A DNA stretch of 64,000 nt, taken from NCBI RefSeq assembly GCF_900107375.1, contig NZ_FNPT01000002.1, forward strand, positions 55,096-119,095. The letters are read 5' to 3'. Under the pieces are notes generated by a model. That model was not told the DNA's origin and did not search any database. It saw only the letters and a list, made by a program, of their open reading frames with translations. Made by a program: the position numbers and the translations under genes. Shown here one piece after another: positions 50,542 through 59,162 of this stretch (within the stretch, counting starts at the first letter, position 1; each line of letters opens with the position of its first letter). The DNA comes from Lysobacter sp. yr284 (GTDB lineage: Bacteria > Pseudomonadota > Gammaproteobacteria > Xanthomonadales > Xanthomonadaceae).

Positions 50542-52248
50542 TCAGCGCGCGCTCTTGAAGTCGTCGGGCTTGGGCAGGGTCACCGGAATCTGCCGGGCGT
50601 CGCAATCGCCCTTGGCGCACAGCGAGGCGCGCAGCTTGGGCATGGACTGCAGCAGGAAGTGGTAGATGGTGTTCTGCTCGACGCTGCCGCGCACCGCCGC
50701 GCTGCCGGGGCCGCGCGCCCAGATGCCGACGTCGTCGCCGCCGTGGGTCTCGCTGCTGGTCGGCACCAGCGCTTCCTGCATGTAGTCCGGGGCTTCGGTG
50801 TCGACCCGGGTCAGGTCCGGGCGGCCCTTCTCGATCTCCAGCGTGCCGCTGACGGTGTGCGGGAAGGTGTGCGGGCCTTCGGGCTGCTGCGCGCTGGCGC
50901 CGGTGTAGCCCGGGCCGTTGCTGTAGTTGAGCGTGGTGTAGGGCTTGCCGAGCGCGTCGCGGGCGTAGTCGTTGGGGTCGCCGTCTTCGCCGCTGGTGCC
51001 GCGCACCTTGCCCAGCATCGGGTTGCCGCGGGTCGGGTAGCCGACGAAGCTCAGGGTGTGGGAGTGGTCGGCGGTGACCAGGATCAGGGTGTCGTCGGCC
51101 GAGGTCGCCTGGTTGGCGGCGTCGACCGCTTCGCTCAGGGCGATGGTGTCGGTCAGCGCGCGGTAGGCGTTGCCCATGTGGTGGGCGTGGTCGATGCGGC
51201 CGCCCTCGACCAGCAGCACGTAGCCGTTGGGGTTGCGCTTGAGCCGCTCGATCGCCGCCAGGGTCATTTCTTTCAGCGAAGGCTCGCCGGCGCCGTCGCG
51301 CGGGCGGTCGTGCTCGAACTGCATGTGGTCGGGCTCGAACAGGCCGAACAGCGGCTGGTCCTTCGGCGCCGCGGCGAGCTGCTTGGCGTTCCACACGTAG
51401 CTGCCGCCGGGGTGGCGCTGCTTCCAGGTCGCGATCAGGTCGTGGCCGTCCAGGCGCTGGCCGACCTTGTCGTCGTACTCGGGGTCGCGCTGCTCGACGG
51501 TCATGAAGTTGGCGCGGCCGCCGCCCATCAGCACGTCGGGGCCGGCGCCGTACGGGCTTTCGATCATCTGCCGGGCGATGTCGAGGCAGCCGTCGGCCTT
51601 GGCCTTCTCCGGCAGGTCCATGTCGTTTTCCCAGTTGCGGTCGGCCGAATGGCTGAAGGTCGCGCCGGGGGTGGCGTGGGTGACGCGGGTGGTGGTGACC
51701 ACGCCGGTGGCCAGGCCGCTGCCGGCGGCGAGTTCCCACAAGGTCAGCATCGGCGCCTTGAGCGCTTCGGCGCAGTCGCCGCGCGCGCCCTTCTGGCCGA
51801 TGCTGAGCACGCCGGCGCGGGTTTTGACGCCGGTGGCCATGGCGCTCATGGTGCCGGCCGAGTCGGGGGTCTGCGAATCGGTGTTGTAGGTCTTGCTCAG
51901 CGCGGTCGAGGGGAAGCGCTCCCAGCTCAGGCGGTTCTCTTCGCCCGGCGCGCCCTTGAGCTGGCCGGCGAGGATGCGTGCGGCGGCGACCGTGGTCAGG
52001 CTCATGCCGTCGCCGACGAACAGGATCACGTTGCGGGCCTTGGCCGCCGGCGCGCCGCGCTGCGCGGCCTGGGCGGCGCCGTCGCGGTACCACCAGGCCG
52101 GGGTCTCTTCCTGCGGATGCTTGATCGTCGGCACGTCGATGACGACGCCGGCCGAAGGCGCGTCGGCGCGGGTGGCCGGCGCGGCGGCCGCGCAGGCGGT
52201 CAGCAGCGCGGGAACGAGGAGGACGGAGGCGGAACGCAGCTTGGACAT
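50542..52248 (-). CDS. alkaline phosphatase (PhoA family), lipoprotein
   Basis: A 568-residue phosphatase with a lipoprotein signal (VPALLTAC, Cys19). The metal Asp is in VILFVGDGMS (Asp80); the nucleophile is Ser130 in QTPDSAGTMSAM. Further metal residues are in GGRIDHAHHMGN, LVTADHSHT and SETHGGDDVGIWARGP. The length and insertions fit the larger bacterial PhoA-like enzymes. It releases phosphate from organic monoesters in the periplasm or at the cell surface. Pho-box sites were not identified. Confidence 0.93.
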   Translation of the reverse strand: MSKLRSASVLLVPALLTACAAAAPATRADAPSAGVVIDVPTIKHPQEETPAWWYRDGAAQAAQRGAPAAKARNVILFVGDGMSLTTVAAARILAGQLKGAPGEENRLSWERFPSTALSKTYNTDSQTPDSAGTMSAMATGVKTRAGVLSIGQKGARGDCAEALKAPMLTLWELAAGSGLATGVVTTTRVTHATPGATFSHSADRNWENDMDLPEKAKADGCLDIARQMIESPYGAGPDVLMGGGRANFMTVEQRDPEYDDKVGQRLDGHDLIATWKQRHPGGSYVWNAKQLAAAPKDQPLFGLFEPDHMQFEHDRPRDGAGEPSLKEMTLAAIERLKRNPNGYVLLVEGGRIDHAHHMGNAYRALTDTIALSEAVDAANQATSADDTLILVTADHSHTLSFVGYPTRGNPMLGKVRGTSGEDGDPNDYARDALGKPYTTLNYSNGPGYTGASAQQPEGPHTFPHTVSGTLEIEKGRPDLTRVDTEAPDYMQEALVPTSSETHGGDDVGIWARGPGSAAVRGSVEQNTIYHFLLQSMPKLRASLCAKGDCDARQIPVTLPKPDDFKSAR

Positions 52249-52451
52249 GGGCGGGCCGGGCGATGAACGGACAAGCCGGCGATTATGCCCTGGGTGCGTG
52301 ACGGCGAAAGGACCGCGCCCGGCGCGGGCTTTGCGGATCGTGGCTGGCGGCGGCGCGCGCGGCGCCGGTCGAACGGGGCGGCCGCGGCCGCCTCGTTCGT
52401 CGCGAAACCGGTGCGGCCGGCGCGCCCGCGCCGAGCGCACCGGTGCGGGCC

Positions 52452-54125
52452 TCAATCGCAGCTGTTCGAGGTCGGCAGCCGCGTCACCGTCTTGGCCGTG
52501 CAACCCACGCCGTTGTTGCAGGCGCGCAGGCGGGTGTAGGTCTTGATCAGGCTCGGGTTGGCGATGCGGGTGGCGGTGCGCGCGCCGCGATACAGCTCGT
52601 ACACCGGCGGCTGGCCGATCACCTGGCTGAAGTTCGGATCGTCGGAGCTCTGCAGCCAGTAGAACTCGTTCAAGCCCGGCGCCGGCGACCAGTTGGCGTA
52701 GGTGGTGGAGGTGATCACCACCTCGCCGCCGGGGCCGTGGCCGATGTTCTCGCAGGTCTGGATGGTCGCCGACTGCGGCACGCCGGGCGCGGCGATGTTG
52801 CCGCGCTTGCTGTAGTACGACACGGTCGGAAGCATCCAGTGCAGCGCCTCGACCATGTCGGCGGTGGCGTTGCCCAGCGGATGGCCGTTGTAGCTCTGGT
52901 ACGGCGAGGACCAGCGGTTGATGCGGGCGCAGCCGGCGGTGGTGCAGCCGCCGGGCAGGCCGGCGCCGATCGCCATGATGGTGCGGAAGCCGCCGGCGGC
53001 GCTGACGAAGCCCTGGGCGTACTTGGACGGCGGATGCGGGCCGCCTTCGCCCTCGTGCAGGCCGCCGAGGATGTGGCCGATCTCATGGGTGAAGGTGCGA
53101 TCGCCGGCGGCGCAGCCGGCGCTGACCACGGCCACCGATTCGCGCCACTGGCTGAAGGCGCTCTGGTGCGCGGGCACGCTGGCGCGGCCGCAGGTGGCGG
53201 TCATGCGGCGGCCGTCGACCAGCAGCACCACCACGTCGGCGTTGTACTGGATGCGCAAGGCGTCGAGGTTGCTGAAGCTGGCGAGGCTGTCGCGCATCTG
53301 GTCGTGGGTGGTGTTCCAGATGTCGAAGCCGGCGTCGGCGGGTTCGTTGAAGCTCGAAGGCAGCAGCGCGACCCGCTTGAGCCCGCCCAGGTGCACGGCG
53401 CTGTTGGCGAACGACAGGTTGGCGTCGGCGAACAGGTTCTGCACGTAGCTGTCCAGCGCCGAGGCCGGCGGGCCGCCGGCGACGCCGCCATGGAGTTGGT
53501 TGACGCGGCCGGTGTAGAGCACCAGCACGTCGACCGGATACAGCACGTCCTCGGCGTCGCTCTTAGCGCTGGCGCTGCCGCCGCTGCGCACCGGCGCCTG
53601 CGCCGGCGCCGCCAGCTTCGCCGGCACCAGGCCCGGGTGCGGCTGGTGGAGGCCTTCGGCGAGGTTGCGCGAGGCGAACGAGGCGGGGTCGATTTGGCGG
53701 ACCACCGCGCTGCCCGACAGCGCGCCTTCCAGCACGTATTGCGCGCCGCCGGCGTCGATGCGGCCGTAGACGCCGTCCGCGCTCAGGGTCAGCAACGCCT
53801 GCCCGCCGCCTTGGCTGTCGGCGATGCGGCCGACCCAGGTCGCGCGGCCGCCGCCGTGGTCGATCCAGCGAACGAAGGACGCGTCGAACCTGGCGTCGGC
53901 GAACAGCGCCAGTTCCAGCGGGGCGGCGTCGGACTGGCGCGAATCGCGCAGCGCCTGCAGCCGGGTCTCGACCCGGCCGGTGCGGCTGGCGTGGCCGGCG
54001 AGCGCGCTGGCCGGCGCGCGCGATCCGTCCAGCCCGCCGGTGAAGCTCACCGCCGCGGTCGCGGCCGTGGCCCAGGCAGGCATCGCCGTCAGCAGGAGCA
54101 AGCCTGCGATACACAGTGATTTCAT
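52452..54125 (-). CDS. secreted metzincin-type metalloprotease
   Basis: A 557-residue exported protein (signal peptide about 1-22). An N-terminal region (25-190) looks like a propeptide. The catalytic domain starts near 195 (VDVLVLYTGRVNQ) and carries H347EIGHILGGLH357, the metzincin HExxHxxGxxH site, with a Met-turn candidate in FRTIMAIG. The C-terminal 120 residues include YANWSPAPGLNEFYWLQSSDD and paired cysteines. It is probably an extracellular protease for prey or matrix proteins. It differs from the serralysin group, as no RTX repeats are present. Confidence 0.88.
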   Translation of the reverse strand: MKSLCIAGLLLLTAMPAWATAATAAVSFTGGLDGSRAPASALAGHASRTGRVETRLQALRDSRQSDAAPLELALFADARFDASFVRWIDHGGGRATWVGRIADSQGGGQALLTLSADGVYGRIDAGGAQYVLEGALSGSAVVRQIDPASFASRNLAEGLHQPHPGLVPAKLAAPAQAPVRSGGSASAKSDAEDVLYPVDVLVLYTGRVNQLHGGVAGGPPASALDSYVQNLFADANLSFANSAVHLGGLKRVALLPSSFNEPADAGFDIWNTTHDQMRDSLASFSNLDALRIQYNADVVVLLVDGRRMTATCGRASVPAHQSAFSQWRESVAVVSAGCAAGDRTFTHEIGHILGGLHEGEGGPHPPSKYAQGFVSAAGGFRTIMAIGAGLPGGCTTAGCARINRWSSPYQSYNGHPLGNATADMVEALHWMLPTVSYYSKRGNIAAPGVPQSATIQTCENIGHGPGGEVVITSTTYANWSPAPGLNEFYWLQSSDDPNFSQVIGQPPVYELYRGARTATRIANPSLIKTYTRLRACNNGVGCTAKTVTRLPTSNSCD

Positions 54126-54439
54126 CGTGCTTCCCTCATGGAAAACGTTTCGGAATATCCGCAACGCGGGCCGGTCCGCTGGCCGCTGTCGGTATGGGGT
54201 CGTCGGCCGGGGCCGCAGGGGCGAGCCGCGAACGGCGGGCCGGGCAGGGCGCGGGGCGAGGACCGCGATCAGTGTAGGAAACCGGCTTCTCACCGGTTGA
54301 GCGCGGCGACGCGATCGGCAAAGCGGCGCGCGCGATGGCGCGACCCTCGCCGGCACCGCGTGCGCGGCGGGCGGGCGCTGCGCGGCGCGGCGGCCACCGC
54401 GGCCGGGTGGACGGGCCGGACGGCCGCCGCGTGCTAGGC

Positions 54440-54460
54440 TAGTTCCAATATTTGGAACTA
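54440..54460. promoter_or_regulatory. perfect palindrome upstream of ArsR-type gene
   Basis: TAGTTCCAA (54440-54448), three central bases TAT, TTGGAACTA (54452-54460), 45 bp before the ArsR-type start. It is the only AT-rich patch in the 380-bp gap from the metzincin gene; the rest of the gap holds nothing recognised. Likely operator of the adjacent regulator. Confidence 0.65.
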
Positions 54461-54504
54461 CCGAAGCCGTGGCGACCGCCGCGGGCTTGTAGCAAGCTGA
54501 GAGC

Positions 54505-54951
54505 ATGAGACCCCTGCATCACCCCGCCGTCGCCGACATCGAACTCACCGCCGTGCTGTACGCGCTGGCCGACCCGATGCGGCTGAGCCTGGTGCGCGGC
54601 CTGAGCCGCGACAAGCCGGTGTCGTGCATCCGGGTCAGCGAGGAAAAGGCGCTGGGCCTGCCGCGGGCGACGCTGTCGCGCCACTTCGACGTGCTGCGTT
54701 CGGCCGGGCTGGTGCACACGGTCAAATCCGGAACGCAGTATCTCAACACCCTGCGCTGCGACGACCTGGAGCAGCGCTTCCCGGGCCTGCTGCGCGCGAT
54801 CCTGTTCGCCGAAACCGACCCGGCCGCCGCCGCCGGGGCCGCGCCGCGCACGGCCGCCGGCGCGGCGCGGGCCGCATCCCCGGGCACGCCCAGGCCCGCC
54901 GCGACCAAGCGCGCGGCCGCGGCGCCGCGCGCGGGCCGCACGCGCCCGTGA
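54505..54951 (+). CDS. ArsR-family winged-helix regulator
   Basis: A 148-residue protein. The winged helix covers about 12-95 (VLYALADPMRLSLVRGL, LPRATLSRHFDVLRSAGLVHTVKSGTQYLNTLR). The last 40 residues are an Ala/Arg/Pro-rich tail. No ArsR-type metal cysteines are evident. A perfect palindrome at 54440 suggests autoregulation. The dicarboxylate symporter starts 185 bp downstream on the same strand and may be a target. Confidence 0.88.
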   Translation: MRPLHHPAVADIELTAVLYALADPMRLSLVRGLSRDKPVSCIRVSEEKALGLPRATLSRHFDVLRSAGLVHTVKSGTQYLNTLRCDDLEQRFPGLLRAILFAETDPAAAAGAAPRTAAGAARAASPGTPRPAATKRAAAAPRAGRTRP

Positions 54952-55136
54952 GCGCCGCGAAGCGCGCGCGGCGGGGCCGATTTGCCGATGCGGCTCACAG
55001 TCATGACGTTTGGTTGCGCGCTTATGCACTTGGATTCGGCGCCGCGGCGGCCAAGCTGTTTATCGTGTCGTCCCCCGGGTCCGCCCGGGCGTTCGCCGTT
55101 CCGTCCTTGCCCGCCCTCAGCCCCGGATAGCCCGCG

Positions 55137-56462
55137 ATGACCGCTTTGTTCTCCGCCTGGTTCCGCATCCCGTTCTGGCAACGCGTGGTCGCCGGCTTCG
55201 CGCTCGGCGCGCTGGCCGGCTGGGCGATGGGCCCGGCGGCGGAGACCTGGTTCGGGCCGCTGGGCGATCTCTACGTCACCCTGATCAAGATGATCGCGGT
55301 GCCGCTGGTGTTCTTCGCGGTGATCAACGCGGTGGCCTCGCTGCACGGGCAGAAGTCGATCGCCGCGCTCGGCGGCCGCACGTTCTTGTGGTTCGCGATC
55401 ACCGCGGTGCTGGCGGTGGCGGTGGGCCTGGCGGTGGGCACGATCCTGCAGCCCGGCAGCGGCGTGATCGGGCTGGCGACGGACTCGGCCTACAAGCCGC
55501 GCGACGTGCCCAGCGTGACCAAGGTGCTGCTGGACGTGGTGCCGAGCAATCCGTTCTACGCCCTGACCGGCATCGGCGCGACCAAGAACGCCGCCGGCGA
55601 GACCGTGCTGGCCGCGGGCAAGGGTTCGATCCTGCCGGTGATCTTCTTCGCCGGCCTGCTCGGCTTCGCCATGGTCAAGCTCGGCGAGAAGGTCGCCGGG
55701 GTGCGCAAGCTGGTCGGCGAGGCCAGCGAGCTGATGATCCAGGTCACCCGCTTCGTCCTGGAAGTGACCCCGATCGGCACCTTCGGCCTCATCGCCGCGC
55801 TGGTCGGCGCCTACGGCTTCGAGAAGCTGCTGCCGCTGGGCAACTTCGTGCTGGCGCTGTACCTGGCCTGCGCGTTGCACATCGTGGTGGTCTACAGCGC
55901 GTTGCTGCTGGCGCACGGGCTCAACCCGCTGAAGTTCTTCCGCGGCGCGGCGCCGGGCATGCAGGTGGCGTTCGTGAGTTCGTCCAGCTTCGCCGCGATG
56001 CCGGTGGCGATGCGCTCGATCGTGCACAACCTGGGCGTCAACAAGGACTACGCGGCGTTCGCCTCGCCGCTGGGCGCGAGCATCAAGATGGACGGCTGCG
56101 GCGCGATCTACCCGGCGCTGTGCGCGGTGTTCATCGCGCAGTACACCGGCACGCCGCTGACCGCCGACCAGTATTTCATCGTCCTGATCGCCTCGGTGCT
56201 GGGCAGCTTCGGCACCGCCGGCGTCCCCGGCACGGCGGTGATCATGGCCACCGTGGTGCTCAGCGCCGCCGGCCTGCCGCTGGAGACCATCGGTTATCTC
56301 TACGCCATCGACCGCGTGCTCGACATGATGCGGACGATGACCAACGTGACCGGGCAGATGCTGGTGCCGGTGCTGGTGGCGAAGGAAACCGGGATGCTCG
56401 ACCGCGAGGTCTACGAAGCGGCGTCGAGCAACGTGGGTCTGGAAGAAGAAGGCAAGGCCTAG
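55137..56462 (+). CDS. dicarboxylate/amino acid:cation symporter (DAACS)
   Basis: A 441-residue sodium- or proton-coupled symporter of the GltP/DctA family: IKMIAVPLVFFAVINAV, a conserved serine-rich loop FVSSSSFAAMPVAM, LGASIKMDGCGAIYPALCAVFIAQYTG and GTAGVPGTAVIMATVVLSAAGLP. It imports glutamate, aspartate or C4-dicarboxylates. A short extra loop (about 135-160, GATKNAAGETVLAAGKGS) is present. It follows the ArsR gene. Confidence 0.92.
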   Translation: MTALFSAWFRIPFWQRVVAGFALGALAGWAMGPAAETWFGPLGDLYVTLIKMIAVPLVFFAVINAVASLHGQKSIAALGGRTFLWFAITAVLAVAVGLAVGTILQPGSGVIGLATDSAYKPRDVPSVTKVLLDVVPSNPFYALTGIGATKNAAGETVLAAGKGSILPVIFFAGLLGFAMVKLGEKVAGVRKLVGEASELMIQVTRFVLEVTPIGTFGLIAALVGAYGFEKLLPLGNFVLALYLACALHIVVVYSALLLAHGLNPLKFFRGAAPGMQVAFVSSSSFAAMPVAMRSIVHNLGVNKDYAAFASPLGASIKMDGCGAIYPALCAVFIAQYTGTPLTADQYFIVLIASVLGSFGTAGVPGTAVIMATVVLSAAGLPLETIGYLYAIDRVLDMMRTMTNVTGQMLVPVLVAKETGMLDREVYEAASSNVGLEEEGKA

Positions 56463-56646
56463 CGCCGCGCGCCCGCCGCCTGCGCAGTCCGCGGCCGGCT
56501 CGCTGCGTGCGGGCGCGCCATTCGCGCGACGCCTCGCGCGCGCGCCGGCATAATGCCGCGCATGCACGCAACCCTGGCACGGCGCAGGCCGAAGACGAAC
56601 CCCGCGCGGATGCGAGACCGGCTGCGGCCGCTCGCCGGGCACTGAC

Positions 56647-57369
56647 GTGCCGGTGCGGATCGAACGGGTCGCGATGCAGGCGCGCGAGCGCGACCTGCTG
56701 CGCGCCGTCGGCAGGGCCAGCGAGGTGGCGCCCTCGCGGCTGGCCGGCGTCCTCGACTGGCTCGGCACGGCGTCGCTGGCGACGTTGCTGTACCTGTGCG
56801 CCTTGGCCGTCGGCGTCGCGGCGTGGCTGCACGCGACCGGCCGCAGCGGCCAGGCCGGGCCGGAACTGGCGTGGATCTTGCTGGCCGCTCCCGTGCTCGG
56901 CATCGCCTGGGCCAGCGCGCGCGCCGGGCAGGGCGCGCGCGCCCAGCGCGACTGGCGCGGGCGCGTGTTCGGACCGTGCTGGCGCGACGCCGAAGCCGGC
57001 GTGGTCGAGGAGGAACATTACGAATTCCTCGAAGCCGCCCACGTGCGCGACGGCGAGAGCGACGCGCTGATCCACCTGCTGCGGGTCGACGAGCGCCGCT
57101 GCCTGGTGGTGTTCGACCCGGAAAACATCCGTCTCGCCGAACACGGCGCCGACCCGCGGGCGAGGCAATCGCGTCCGCGCCGGCGCGCGGTGCTGCGGCG
57201 CGCGCCGCAGTCGCGGCGGGTGTTGGCGTTGCGCTTCGAGGGCGAGGCGCTGGCGAGCCAGCCGGGCGACGCGCTGGGCTGGGCGACGCCGGGCTGGTAC
57301 TGGGACGGGAAGTTGTGGGATCGCGAGTGGCCGCAGATCGCGCAGCGGTTGGCGCAGGGCGTGGAGTGA
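56647..57369 (+). CDS. membrane protein, paralogue A of tandem pair
   Basis: A 240-residue protein (GTG start; Met10 at 56674 is an alternative). Two hydrophobic segments (about 43-65 and 76-92) are followed by a soluble C-terminal domain: VVEEEHYEFLEAAHVRD, LLRVDERRCLVVFDPE and WYWDGKLWDREWPQ. The same order of features occurs in the protein at 57662 (VVERRYRFLDCKVFRVRD, FKLDERHCYVRY, WEAAWDEVE), so they are divergent tandem paralogues. No known family was recognised. Confidence 0.7.
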   Translation: MPVRIERVAMQARERDLLRAVGRASEVAPSRLAGVLDWLGTASLATLLYLCALAVGVAAWLHATGRSGQAGPELAWILLAAPVLGIAWASARAGQGARAQRDWRGRVFGPCWRDAEAGVVEEEHYEFLEAAHVRDGESDALIHLLRVDERRCLVVFDPENIRLAEHGADPRARQSRPRRRAVLRRAPQSRRVLALRFEGEALASQPGDALGWATPGWYWDGKLWDREWPQIAQRLAQGVE

Positions 57370-57389
57370 GGGGCTGTCGCGGCGCAGCG

Positions 57390-57532
57390 CGAAGCGTCGG
57401 GCCTGAAGGCGCTCCCATAAGAGACCTCAAGTCCCTCCCACAAAAGCCCTGAATGTCCCCCGACAAAAGCGTGGCTTCGGCCCGCGGCAGCGGCCTGCGC
57501 TTGGGGGAGGGCCTTCAGGCCCGACGCTTTTG
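57390..57532. repeat. GTGGGAGGG-family repeats between paralogues
   Basis: GAAGCGTCGGGCCTGAAGGC near 57391 faces GGGAGGGCCTTCAGGCCCGA with CGCTTTT near 57504-57532; between them is another half (CAAGTCCCTCCCACAAAAGC). The two paralogous genes are thus separated by a repeat cluster. Confidence 0.7.
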
Positions 57533-57661
57533 CAGCAGTGGCGACAGACCCGCAGCCTCGGCCATGATCCCGACCTGCCCACATGGAAGCCGGCTCATGC
57601 CCGAGGGACAACGGCACTGCCTCGTCATCGCCGCGGCGCTCGCGGCGCAGGCGGCGCGCGC

Positions 57662-58453
57662 ATGAGCGCTGCGCCCGCCCGCGCCGCGCCGCCGCGGCCT
57701 TACGACCCCGATTGGCCGATGCCGTTCGCCGCAACCCGGGTGCGGACGATGACCCGCGACGAACGCAGACGGCTGATCGGCGCGCGCCGTCTGCCGGGGC
57801 CGAGCGCGCGCTGGCCGCGGCGCGGACGGCCGCCGTGGTTGCGCACCGCGCTGTGGCGCTGCGCGTTCGGCCTGCCGTCGTTGGCCCTGGCGATCTGGGC
57901 CGTGGGCCGGCTGTTCGGCGGCGCGCCGCTGTGGCTGTTGCCGCCATCGCTGGCCGGCTTCGCCCTCGCGCTGGGCTGGGATGCGGCGGAGCAGGCGCGG
58001 CGCGATGCGCGCGGATGGCGCGATTATTGGCGCCAAAGCCGGCGCGAGCTGGGTGCGGACCTGCGCCGCGGCGAAGTGGTCGAGCGCCGTTATCGCTTCC
58101 TGGACTGCAAGGTGTTCCGCGTGCGCGATCGGGTGATCGATCTGATGTACGTGTTCAAGCTCGACGAGCGCCATTGCTACGTGCGCTATCACAGCCGCCC
58201 CGAACACGTCGCCGAAGGCGCGTGGCTGCCGCCGACGCCGCGCCGCGAGTGGCTGGAAGCGTACCCGCCGCGCGGCGTTGCGGCGCTGGACGCGCGCTAC
58301 CACGGCGAGGCGTTCGAGCGCGCGCCGCTGGGCTGGGTGCGCACGCTCGATCGCGAACCGCCGGCGCCGTTCGGCGTGTGGGAGGCCGCCTGGGACGAGG
58401 TCGAGCGACGGGTGGGCTGCACGCTCGAAGACCCGGAACCCGCGCCGCGCTAG
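57662..58453 (+). CDS. membrane protein, paralogue B of tandem pair
   Basis: A 263-residue protein with a Pro/Arg-rich N-terminus, two hydrophobic segments (about 65-85 and 90-106) and a C-terminal domain with GEVVERRYRFLDCKVFRVRD, VFKLDERHCYVRYHSRPEHVAEGAWLPP and a Trp-rich end. It shares architecture and motif order with the product of 56647. Function is unknown. It ends 35 bp from the convergent NUDIX gene. Confidence 0.72.
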   Translation: MSAAPARAAPPRPYDPDWPMPFAATRVRTMTRDERRRLIGARRLPGPSARWPRRGRPPWLRTALWRCAFGLPSLALAIWAVGRLFGGAPLWLLPPSLAGFALALGWDAAEQARRDARGWRDYWRQSRRELGADLRRGEVVERRYRFLDCKVFRVRDRVIDLMYVFKLDERHCYVRYHSRPEHVAEGAWLPPTPRREWLEAYPPRGVAALDARYHGEAFERAPLGWVRTLDREPPAPFGVWEAAWDEVERRVGCTLEDPEPAPR

Positions 58454-58487
58454 CGGCGACGGGCGGCTGCGTTCGGCGCCGCGCGGC

Positions 58488-58976
58488 TCACACCCGCGAG
58501 TAGGTCCACGACACCATCCGCCCCTCGCGGTACGGCATCGCCCCGTGGAACGGCCGCGGATCGCGGTCGAACACCAATGGCAGGAATTCGCGGTCGCCTT
58601 CCCACATCGGCAGCTCGTGCAGGCGGTCGAGGTCGACCCATTCCAGCGTGCCCTCGGGATTGCTCGCGTAGGGTTCGCCTTCGAACGCTTGGATCACGAA
58701 CACGAAGCCCAGCCAGTCCTCGCCGCGCTTGCCGAAGCCGGGCCAGCTGATGGTGCCGCGCAACTGCAGCGCGGTGCATTCGATCCCGGCTTCTTCGCGG
58801 ATCTCGCGGCGCATGCCGGCGAGCACGTCCTCGTCGGGTTCGAGCTTGCCGCCCAGGCCGTTGTACTTGCCGAGCTGGTGGTCGTCGGGGCGGGCGTTGC
58901 GGTGGACCATCAGGACCTGGCGGCCGTCGGGCGAAAGCACATAGCCCAGGGTGGCCACGATCGGGGTGTACGGCAT
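58488..58976 (-). CDS. NUDIX hydrolase, MutT/8-oxo-dGTPase type
   Basis: A 162-residue NUDIX protein. The box runs G43-x5-E49-x7-R57EIREEAGI65, complete. ATLGYVLSPDGRQVLMVHRN precedes it and LPMWEGDREFLPLVF follows, as in bacterial 8-oxo-dGTP diphosphatases of the YtkD/MTH1-like group. It probably cleans oxidised nucleotides. The ATG at 58976 is used; longer frames are antisense. Confidence 0.9.
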   Translation of the reverse strand: MPYTPIVATLGYVLSPDGRQVLMVHRNARPDDHQLGKYNGLGGKLEPDEDVLAGMRREIREEAGIECTALQLRGTISWPGFGKRGEDWLGFVFVIQAFEGEPYASNPEGTLEWVDLDRLHELPMWEGDREFLPLVFDRDPRPFHGAMPYREGRMVSWTYSRV

Positions 58977-59162
58977 GGGCGGGGATCGGCGCGGCGGACA
59001 ATCGGGCGCACAGTGTCGACGATCGTGGACGCAACGGCCAGCGCGGCCGGTCGCCCCCTGTGACTTCCGGCCCGCACCGCCGGCCGCGGCTCGGGTTAAT
59101 GTGCGCGGACCTGCGTCCGGCGCCGTCCGGCGCGGTTCACCACGACAGGAACGGAGCCTCCC

